From: a virus
Length of the DNA: 64,000 nucleotides
Virus record (IMG/VR): IMGVR_UViG_3300017917_003093
Coordinates: 1-64,000 of that record
Strand: one strand, 5' to 3'
The notes below the pieces were generated by a model. It saw only the letters and a list, made by a program, of their open reading frames with translations, made no database searches and had not been told where the DNA came from. Shown piece by piece: positions 58,643-64,000 of the stretch. Within the stretch, counting starts at the first letter, position 1, and each line of letters begins with the position of its first letter. Position numbers and translations under genes: made by a program.

Positions 58643-59058
58643 GATATATCTGCCAAACTGAGTTTGATATCACAGCCACAGGAGTAACTGGACACTGCCG
58701 CCCTCAACGCATGCCCTATCGAGACAGTGCCGGGCAGATGGTGAACAACGAGCAACAATGGCACAGATCCAGGAACCAACAACGTAACTGGGAAACTATC
58801 ACGCAGATCTTGGGATTGCGTACTCAGTTGTTTGATATTACTGTTCCGGTGCAAGATTCCACTGGTAAACGCTGGATGTTTGAGTTTGAAACTGAGCGTG
58901 ACGGCATCTACGGACCAGATTCTGATCCTTGCGAAGTGCTACGCCTAGATGCAGACGGCGTGCCCATGTTGAAGGACCTCAAAAATCAGCCTGACATAGA
59001 GCCCTGTTTGCGTACTTCCGGCCCCCGACAAAACATTTGGTTCGCTCCAAAACCATAA
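58639..59058 (+). CDS. Conserved-type phage protein, unknown
   Basis: 139 residues. FDITATGVTGHCRPQRMPY, NWETITQILGLRTQLFDIT and KRWMFEFETERDGIYGPD form a beta-rich protein that I cannot assign. Its stop codon lies in the late box for the next gene. Presumed virion or assembly role from context only. Confidence 0.55.
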   Translation: MRYICQTEFDITATGVTGHCRPQRMPYRDSAGQMVNNEQQWHRSRNQQRNWETITQILGLRTQLFDITVPVQDSTGKRWMFEFETERDGIYGPDSDPCEVLRLDADGVPMLKDLKNQPDIEPCLRTSGPRQNIWFAPKP

Positions 59059-59061
59059 ATA
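59055..59061 (+). promoter_or_regulatory. Late promoter box ATAAATA
   Basis: Contains the TAA stop (59056-59058) of the preceding gene; 7 nt before the ATG at 59069. Confidence 0.6.
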
Positions 59062-59068
59062 ATATATT

Positions 59069-59332
59069 ATGAGCGAAGCCACGGATATCGAAAAGAAAAG
59101 TCTGGAGGCACACGTAGAACTGTGTGCCGAACGCTACAACCAACTGGAAGCCAGATTTGAGCATGTGGAAGGCAAGATCAACCACCTGGACACTCTCATG
59201 CGTGAAGTGCATGACATGGTGCAGAAAATGTCAGAAAAACGCAACGATCAGATCATAGGTTGGGGCCTGGGCATCATTGGTGCTCTGTTGGCATCCACGG
59301 TCTGGTTAGTAACTCACTACGCTTTCAAATGA
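59069..59332 (+). CDS. Coiled-coil protein with C-terminal membrane anchor (holin/XhlA-like)
   Basis: 87 residues. Residues 8-62 form an amphipathic helix with heptads (HVELCAERYNQLEARFEHVE ... LDTLMREVHDMVQKM); residues 64-84 (IIGWGLGIIGALLASTVWLV) form one transmembrane helix. The layout is that of XhlA-type/haemolysin-like phage proteins, so a membrane or lysis role is inferred. T4 holin has a different layout. Late promoted, predicted leaderless, coupled to the next gene. Confidence 0.6.
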   Translation: MSEATDIEKKSLEAHVELCAERYNQLEARFEHVEGKINHLDTLMREVHDMVQKMSEKRNDQIIGWGLGIIGALLASTVWLVTHYAFK

Positions 59333-59835
59333 TCAACGAACAACAGATGGAACGCATGTTCCAAAAAGAAATCAACTATCTCATGCCCAATGTAATCTGG
59401 CAGAATGATGATGGCATCTATGAAGTTTTTGGACGGTATCGTATACAACCCAAATATCCAGGATTCCGTGTGTTTTGTGGTGCAACAGAAGTAGGAACAT
59501 TCAGTTCTACTCGTACTGCATTGAGCTGGTGCATAGCCGACAAAAACTGTGCCTACAACACCGCCCGAGAAATACTATCAGTAGACTCCAAGCTGTCGGC
59601 CTTGACAGCAGATATTGCCACTCGTGCATCCGTGGGTGATCGCAGCAAAGACCTCGATCGACGAGAAATCATTTCAACCAAACTAGAAACCAAGATTATA
59701 CATAAAAAAGCCTTAGAAAATCAACTGGCCAAATGTGTGGATTGGGCTAAATATTGTCAACAACGAGGATTCGATAATGAAACTGCAAGAACTGGCCGTG
59801 GCCAACCCAACAAAACAAGCCGCCAAGGTATTTGA
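59329..59835 (+). CDS. Conserved-type structural-block protein, unknown
   Basis: 168 residues from the ATG at 59329 (ATGA with the previous stop). MFQKEINYLMPNVIWQND, YRIQPKYPGFRVFCGATEVGTF and RTALSWCIADKNCAYNTA, then a basic coiled-coil C-terminal half. The pattern is familiar from conserved proteins of T4-like aquatic phages. No catalytic motif. It overlaps the next gene by 59 bp. Confidence 0.55.
   Translation: MINEQQMERMFQKEINYLMPNVIWQNDDGIYEVFGRYRIQPKYPGFRVFCGATEVGTFSSTRTALSWCIADKNCAYNTAREILSVDSKLSALTADIATRASVGDRSKDLDRREIISTKLETKIIHKKALENQLAKCVDWAKYCQQRGFDNETARTGRGQPNKTSRQGI
59747..59753 (+). promoter_or_regulatory. Possible internal late box CTAAATA
   Basis: Inside the preceding coding region, 23 nt before the ATG at 59777, which also has GAGGA upstream. 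The spacing matches the Shine-Dalgarno-bearing late genes. Confidence 0.4.
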
Positions 59836-60589
59836 AAGCTATTTTGGCGACAGCGTGAATTTTGAACAGTTACCGGCTGATCAAGCCCGTAAAATGCTCA
59901 ATCGCGTGCGTTCACTCATCGCTGAACATCGCAGAACACCCAAGTTCCATACCAGCGAACAGAATCCTGCTTATTTGAAACTGGTAGTCATGGAACAGGC
60001 CCTGGCTGCCACTGCTACACAAGCTGATCCTCAACAGACTGCTGCTGCCATGGCTCTGCAACGCCAGCAAAAACAACGCCAGCTCGATGACGAAATCAAA
60101 GTCAAACAAAAAGAATTAGCTGATCTGCAAAAACAAAAAGGCATGTTAGAAACACGTCGTAGCTTGAAACAACGCCTCAAAGAAGCTAGCGAAGTTCAAC
60201 AGGCTCAAGTTGTACTGGCCAGCCAGGACATGGTTGATCAAGTGCAAAAGATGAGTGAACAGATTTCAGCCATGCAGTTCAAAGACTTGCCAGCCTTGGT
60301 AGATCAGATCAAGAACGAAGTTGGCACAGATCAAGCCATGCAGTTCAACACAGACGCCACAGCCGCACTGGCAGGCTTGTTACAAAATCTACAAGGCGCC
60401 AAAACACAACTGGAAGCCGCACTTGGTGTGGTCACAGGACAGGCTCCTGTGATTCCGGGTGAAGAAATGGTTGCTCCTGCTGTGGGTGAAGTTCCTGCAG
60501 AACTGCCAGAGCCCGGTGAAGAAATCGACATCACGGACACCGAGATCGAAGAACCCACCGATGTGGGCCTAGGACGTGAACGCAGATAA
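59777..60589 (+). CDS. Helical prohead-core-type structural protein
   Basis: 270 residues. The folded N terminus (KQAAKVFESYFGDSVNF, QARKMLNRVRSLIAEHRRTPKFHTSE, AYLKLVVMEQAL) matches a conserved family in T4-like aquatic phages. A long coiled coil follows (ALQRQQKQRQLDDEIKVKQKEL ...) and then an acidic Pro/Glu tail. Abundant helix and acidity are typical of prohead core or scaffold proteins. The start at 59777 is favoured by GAGGA and an upstream late box. It overlaps the next gene by one base. Confidence 0.6.
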   Translation: MKLQELAVANPTKQAAKVFESYFGDSVNFEQLPADQARKMLNRVRSLIAEHRRTPKFHTSEQNPAYLKLVVMEQALAATATQADPQQTAAAMALQRQQKQRQLDDEIKVKQKELADLQKQKGMLETRRSLKQRLKEASEVQQAQVVLASQDMVDQVQKMSEQISAMQFKDLPALVDQIKNEVGTDQAMQFNTDATAALAGLLQNLQGAKTQLEAALGVVTGQAPVIPGEEMVAPAVGEVPAELPEPGEEIDITDTEIEEPTDVGLGRERR

Positions 60590-60936
60590 TGCTTATCCGC
60601 GAGTTTGCGTCTGATAACACTGTCAAAGGTCAAGACCGATTGCTGGCCTTGGCCACGTTTCTCAAGGATCGAGCTTCTGACGAGGATGCCCGGGCACAGA
60701 TCAGTCAAGATGCATTCATTGAAGCAGCCAAGAGTCTTGGCATCAATGTGACCACAGAAAATTTAGCAGACATCGTCGCACAAGAACCTCTCAAAAATGT
60801 GTTGGAACCCATCGAGCCTGCTTCGAGCGTGATACGTTTCAAGGGCAACACCGAGGCCCAAACTGGCATGAGTGTGGATCAAGCGCGAGCTGTGGTCGAT
60901 GCCAATGCCAAACAGGCCATGAAACGGCGCATGTAA
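60589..60936 (+). CDS. Small head-block protein with capsid-targeting-like N terminus
   Basis: 115 residues. MLIREFASD partly fits the capsid-targeting pattern (xxREFxxx), though no L/I-x-E site follows at once. A helical body (RLLALATFLKDRASDEDARAQ, AFIEAAKSLGINVT) is followed by a segment with SSVIRFKGN. No family recognised. Probably an internal or minor head protein. Confidence 0.5.
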   Translation: MLIREFASDNTVKGQDRLLALATFLKDRASDEDARAQISQDAFIEAAKSLGINVTTENLADIVAQEPLKNVLEPIEPASSVIRFKGNTEAQTGMSVDQARAVVDANAKQAMKRRM

Positions 60937-60951
60937 TCCAACCAAAATCGG

Positions 60952-60980
60952 TTGTAAATATCCATAAAGTATGTTATAAT
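60952..60980 (+). promoter_or_regulatory. Promoter for iscU-iscA (sigma70-like with late box)
   Basis: TTGTAA (60952-60957), 17-bp spacer, TGT + TATAAT (60975-60980). GTAAATA (60954-60960) overlaps the -35. AAGGAG (60986-60991) is 7 nt before the ATG at 60999. Confidence 0.78.
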
Positions 60981-60998
60981 AACTCAAGGAGTTGATTT

Positions 60999-61454
60999 AT
61001 GGCTTATTCTGAACAAGTAATCGATCATTATGAAAATCCACGCAACGTGGGCTCATTTGAAAAAGGCGACGATAGCGTAGGTACCGGCATGGTGGGTGCG
61101 CCTGCTTGCGGTGACGTAATGAAACTACAAATAAAGGTTGACCATGATACAGGTATTATTACAGATGCAAAATTTAAAACGTATGGCTGCGGATCGGCTA
61201 TCGCAAGCTCAAGCCTTGTCACAGAGTGGGTCAAAGGAAAAACACTTGACGAAGCAGGAGAAATTAAAAACTCCGCCATCGCAGAAGAACTAGCATTGCC
61301 GCCAGTTAAGATTCACTGCTCCATCCTGGCCGAAGATGCCATCAAGGCGGCCATAGAAGACTATCGCAAAAAGCATCCTGTGGATGAACTTGAAGAGTAT
61401 CGTCGTCAGGCACAGGCTCTGTGGAATGATTCTTGCACTTCGCCACGAGCATGA
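60999..61454 (+). CDS. iscU: Fe-S cluster assembly scaffold IscU
   Basis: 151 residues (E. coli IscU: 128). All cluster ligands are present: C37 and D39 in APACGDVM, C64 in TYGCGSAIASSS, H106 and C107 in VKIHCSIL; the LPPVK chaperone-binding motif (100-104) is intact. A 23-residue C-terminal extension (DELEEYRRQAQALWNDSC) is added. IscU receives sulfur from IscS and assembles clusters with help from HscA/HscB; those partners are not in this window, so host proteins are presumably used. Has its own promoter and a strong ribosome-binding site, and it overlaps IscA. Confidence 0.93.
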   Translation: MAYSEQVIDHYENPRNVGSFEKGDDSVGTGMVGAPACGDVMKLQIKVDHDTGIITDAKFKTYGCGSAIASSSLVTEWVKGKTLDEAGEIKNSAIAEELALPPVKIHCSILAEDAIKAAIEDYRKKHPVDELEEYRRQAQALWNDSCTSPRA

Positions 61455-61780
61455 TCAATATCACAGACACAGCCGCTACTAAGATAAAAGAAAACATCAC
61501 CCGACGCGGTCGCGGGCTGGGCATCAAGATTGGTGTAAAAACTACTGGTTGTTCGGGATTGGCCTATGTGCTTGAATACGTTGACCAAGAACAAGGAAGA
61601 GAACACTGCATGGCTCACTATGACATCAATGGTGTGCGAGTCTATGTAGATCCCAAGCATGGCCCTTATCTACAAGGCATGACCATGGATTGGATACGGC
61701 AAGGTCTCAATGAAGGCTTTGATTTTATCAACCCTAATGAACGCGACCGCTGTGGTTGCGGAGAAAGTTTCCGAGTTTAA
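61451..61780 (+). CDS. iscA: A-type Fe-S carrier IscA/ErpA-like
   Basis: 109 residues (E. coli IscA: 107). The three conserved cysteines are C34 in TTGCSGLAYVLEY and C101/C103 in RCGCGESF. A-type carriers accept clusters or iron from IscU and pass them to target enzymes. Translation is coupled to IscU (ATGA). An extra Cys (C53) is seen. Target enzymes are likely the radical SAM proteins encoded here, one of which is in the same unit, 0.7 kb downstream. Confidence 0.92.
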   Translation: MINITDTAATKIKENITRRGRGLGIKIGVKTTGCSGLAYVLEYVDQEQGREHCMAHYDINGVRVYVDPKHGPYLQGMTMDWIRQGLNEGFDFINPNERDRCGCGESFRV

Positions 61781-62492
61781 TTTGTATAATCCTCGATTTG
61801 ACTATCGGCCCTTGAGCAGAGTCACAGAAGACGGTCGTAGACTCTACGACACTCCCGGAGGCAAACTGCCCAGTGTCACTACAATCTTAGACCGCACTAA
61901 GCCTGAAGAAAAGAAACAAGCTCTCAATGAATGGCGCAACCGTGTAGGGCATGCTCAAGCTCAAGCCATCACCACAGAAGCTGCCAACCGTGGCACCAGG
62001 ATGCATACATATCTTGAGCATTATGTAAAAACAGGGCAGATCCGAGAAGCCGGAACCAACCCGTATGCATGGGCCAGTCATGCCATGGCACAAACAGTGA
62101 TCGATCAAGGATTGAAAAATGTCGATGAATTCTGGGGAGTTGAAATACCCTTGTACTATCCGAAGCTTTATGCAGGAACTAGCGACGGTGCTGGTATACA
62201 TCTTGGTAGCGAAAGCATCCTAGATTACAAACAAACCAACAAGCCCAAGCGCCGAGAATGGATCGAGGACTACTTCCTTCAACTGGTAGCCTATGCTCTG
62301 GCACACAATGAAGTCTACGGAACAAAAATACGCAAGGGCGTGGTCTTGATGTGTGTCAAACCCGAAACTGATGACCAGTTCAATATTATCAAGCCACCCG
62401 AGTACCAAGAGTTTGTGTTGGAAGAACGAGATTTTGATTATTGGGAACAACAGTGGTGGAAAAGGCTGGAACTATATTACCTGCAGGCATGA
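61740..62492 (+). CDS. PD-(D/E)XK (RecB/Cas4-like) nuclease
   Basis: 250 residues from the ATG at 61740. LPSVTTILDRTKPEEKK and AANRGTRMHTYLEHYV (with RGTxxH) begin the fold; E136 in WGVEIPL, D150 in AGTSDGAGIHL and the D163-Y-K165 pair in ILDYKQTNK are the catalytic acids and Lys; QLVAYALAHNE follows. Homologues are common in T4-like aquatic phages. DNA 5'-3' or 3'-5' exonuclease activity in recombination or host DNA turnover is likely. It overlaps the end of IscA by 41 bp; RecB-like nucleases of Cas4 type bind Fe-S clusters through four Cys, but this one lacks them. Confidence 0.82.
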   Translation, partial: NATAVVAEKVSEFNLYNPRFDYRPLSRVTEDGRRLYDTPGGKLPSVTTILDRTKPEEKKQALNEWRNRVGHAQAQAITTEAANRGTRMHTYLEHYVKTGQIREAGTNPYAWASHAMAQTVIDQGLKNVDEFWGVEIPLYYPKLYAGTSDGAGIHLGSESILDYKQTNKPKRREWIEDYFLQLVAYALAHNEVYGTKIRKGVVLMCVKPETDDQFNIIKPPEYQEFVLEERDFDYWEQQWWKRLELYYLQA

Positions 62493-63598
62493 CGCATAGT
62501 TATTGCGCAGCTCCTTTCAACAGCGTCAGAGTCGAAGCCACCAGCCACAATCAATCTCGCTATCGACCCTGTTGCATGTATCAAGGACAACAGACCTACA
62601 ACAACATCCAGCAATATCTACACAGCCCTGAACTACAACAACTCCAACAGCATTTTTTAACCCAGGATTCGTTGCCTCCGGGATGTCAGGCCTGTCAGAA
62701 TCAAGAACAGCAAAATCAGATCAGCTGGCGCCAGCATTTCAACAACAAGTTTGGCGATAAAAAACAACTCTCACAACTGGAAATGTTTCCAGGTAATGTG
62801 TGTAATCTACGATGTTTCATGTGCAACGACAACTACAGCACCGCGTTGGGAGCCGAACGCACCAAGTTGAATTTCATTGACAGTTACCAAGAGATCGACA
62901 ATGTAGATGCTTGCATGGATTCCATAGCCAATCTATCTCAACTGACCGACATCAGTTTTATTGGTGGAGAGTTTTTCCTGACCAAAAAAAACCTCGACAT
63001 ACTGGATCTTGTGATTGAAAAACAACTGGGAGTCCGAGTAGTCACTAATGGTACCATACTGTTGCCCGATCACATGTCTCGTTTGAAACAGATCTCAAGA
63101 CTAGAACTACAGATCAGTATAGATGGCACGCATGATAACTATGAGTTCATGCGCTACCCGGCGCAATGGGATCAAGTGGAAGAAAACATCCAACGCATCA
63201 AACATGAACTGACCCACGCCCAGGTAAATTTTAACTTTGTAGTCCAGCCATTGAACGTGCAGTACATGATATCCACCATGGACTATGCCAACCGATTGAT
63301 GATACCCATAAGACTGACAAATCTCGTGGATCCTGCTTGGTTGACCTGGACCATCTTGGATCAACAGGAAAAAGCCGTGTTGATTGATCTGTTGCAATCG
63401 CAAGTGAGTCAGCATAGACTAACCACCCGACAGCAACAAACAGTTGAGGATTATCGGCAGACCATAGCACATACAGCCATGTCAGCACAAGATCGCTTGA
63501 TTTTTCAGCAAAAAATGAAGGCCACACTAAAACACCGCGGTATTCCACCGCAAAAAGTCCAGCAACATCTGGGCTGTATCAGCAGTCTGTTGGTTTGA
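62489..63598 (+). CDS. Radical SAM enzyme with N-terminal twitch-like cysteine domain (copy 2)
   Basis: 369 residues. N-terminal Cys 6, 28, 29, 66 and 69 (YCAAPF, PCC, CQAC) precede the radical SAM motif CNLRCFMC (105-112) and GGEF (159-162). The layout matches the gene at 22408 almost residue for residue at the N terminus (SYCAAPF against FYCAAPW). It is coupled to the nuclease (ATGA) and lies in the unit that starts with IscU and IscA, so its clusters could be supplied by them. Substrate unknown. Confidence 0.82.
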   Translation: MTHSYCAAPFNSVRVEATSHNQSRYRPCCMYQGQQTYNNIQQYLHSPELQQLQQHFLTQDSLPPGCQACQNQEQQNQISWRQHFNNKFGDKKQLSQLEMFPGNVCNLRCFMCNDNYSTALGAERTKLNFIDSYQEIDNVDACMDSIANLSQLTDISFIGGEFFLTKKNLDILDLVIEKQLGVRVVTNGTILLPDHMSRLKQISRLELQISIDGTHDNYEFMRYPAQWDQVEENIQRIKHELTHAQVNFNFVVQPLNVQYMISTMDYANRLMIPIRLTNLVDPAWLTWTILDQQEKAVLIDLLQSQVSQHRLTTRQQQTVEDYRQTIAHTAMSAQDRLIFQQKMKATLKHRGIPPQKVQQHLGCISSLLV

Positions 63599-63618
63599 TA
63601 TCGCAGTACCCAAAACTG

Positions 63619-63625
63619 ATAAATA
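63619..63625 (+). promoter_or_regulatory. Late promoter box ATAAATA
   Basis: GATAAATA 26 nt before the GTG at 63652, with AAGGA between them. Confidence 0.6.
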
Positions 63626-63651
63626 CCCAATAGAATCCAAGGACAACAAAC

Positions 63652-64000
63652 GTGGCCATTGTACAGATATCACAAATCACTAACCGCAAAGGTTTAGCCG
63701 AAAATTTACCGCAGCTGGCCGGTGCCGAGCTGGGGTGGAGCACAGACACCCGACAACTATGGATCGGTAATGGTACACTAGAGGATGGTGCGCCCGTGAT
63801 TGGCAACACCGAGATCCTTACAGAATTTTCCGATATATTAAACTTTACCAATACCTATACCTACAAAGGGCAGGCAGCAGGATATGTGGTACAGACCGGC
63901 CCTACCGCTGGCACGCCCGTGACACAGAGCCTACAGACATGGCTGGATCAGTTTGCCACGGTCAAAGACTTTGGCGCCACCGGTGACGGAGTCACCGATG
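63652..64000 (+). CDS. Tail fibre/tailspike protein, N-terminal part
   Basis: GTG start; the frame is open to the window end (116 residues visible). The start AIVQISQITNRKGLAENLPQ and ELGWSTDTRQLWIGNG is a phage fibre-head motif seen in many T4-like aquatic phages. The last visible residues, VKDFGATGDGVTD, are the opening of a pectate-lyase/right-handed beta-helix domain, as in tailspikes that cleave polysaccharide. The rest lies outside the window. Confidence 0.8.
   Translation, partial: MAIVQISQITNRKGLAENLPQLAGAELGWSTDTRQLWIGNGTLEDGAPVIGNTEILTEFSDILNFTNTYTYKGQAAGYVVQTGPTAGTPVTQSLQTWLDQFATVKDFGATGDGVTD

Noticed and set aside
61740-62492. Nuclease as a Cas4-type Fe-S protein needing the adjacent IscU/IscA
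   Set aside because: The four cysteines that hold the Cas4/AddB cluster are absent from the visible sequence.
1-64000. tRNA genes, CRISPR arrays, insertion sequences or integrase/attachment sites
   Set aside because: No cloverleaf with a convincing GTTCRANYC arm, no regularly spaced direct repeats, no transposase or integrase, and no terminal inverted repeats were recognised by eye. A tRNAscan-SE and repeat search would be decisive.

Overview
This window is a piece of a T4-like myovirus genome (tailed phage, Caudoviricetes), most like the T4-like phages of aquatic bacteria. The evidence is co-occurrence of recognisable T4 homologues: neck and head completion proteins (gp13, gp14, gp15, gp4), both terminase subunits (gp16, gp17), tail sheath and tube (gp18, gp19), and recombination/replication proteins (gp32, UvsX, UvsY, UvsW, gp41, gp61, probably gp62, dNMP kinase gp1). 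No rRNA, tRNA, CRISPR array or insertion sequence was recognised. The host cannot be named from this sequence; there are no photosynthesis genes here. Both ends cut through tail-fibre-like genes.

Layout. 0-2.5 kb: tail-fibre-like genes, a small zinc protein, an unknown gene and a Nudix hydrolase. 2.5-9.1 kb: gp15 and gp14 on the minus strand, back to back with an early-type gene, then gp13, a DEDDh exonuclease, dNMP kinase and an HNH-like gene. 9.2-27.7 kb: late structural and packaging block (giant sheath, tube, gp4, gp16, several proteins with T4-like capsid-targeting N termini, fibres, an exported nuclease, a radical SAM enzyme, terminase, an 873-residue protein). 27.7-31.5 kb: gp32, UvsX, UvsY. 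31.5-41.6 kb: a surface-carbohydrate island on both strands (two FkbM-type methyltransferases, several glycosyltransferases, a cytidylyltransferase-cupin fusion and five paralogous GT-B-like proteins). 42.4-49.6 kb: AAA ATPase, UvsW, cupin, gp62-like, zinc finger, SGNH hydrolase and a miniature DnaE-like protein. 50-54.6 kb: BppU-like fibre, primase, helicase, second radical SAM enzyme. 54.6-64 kb: late unknowns, a nucleotidyltransferase/ligase-like fusion, a small terminator-flanked structural gene, IscU, IscA, a PD-(D/E)XK nuclease, a third radical SAM enzyme and the start of a beta-helix fibre.

Expression. Two promoter classes are visible. One is sigma70-like, often with an extended -10 (TGnTATAAT) and a TTGACN -35. 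The other is a T4-type late box, NTAAATA. In 14 genes the late box lies only 4-9 nt before the start codon, and in five genes an early -10 lies 5-7 nt before it, with no ribosome-binding site; these genes are predicted to be leaderless. Genes with longer leaders carry Shine-Dalgarno sequences. Eight late boxes contain the stop codon of the preceding gene.

The most notable biology: phage iron-sulfur assembly genes (IscU, IscA) with three radical SAM enzymes that need clusters; a 193-residue relic or miniature of DNA polymerase III alpha; a family of five diverged GT-B-like paralogues; a repeat-bearing gp32 leader that resembles an autoregulatory element; and a possible small structured RNA at 42.47-42.60 kb.
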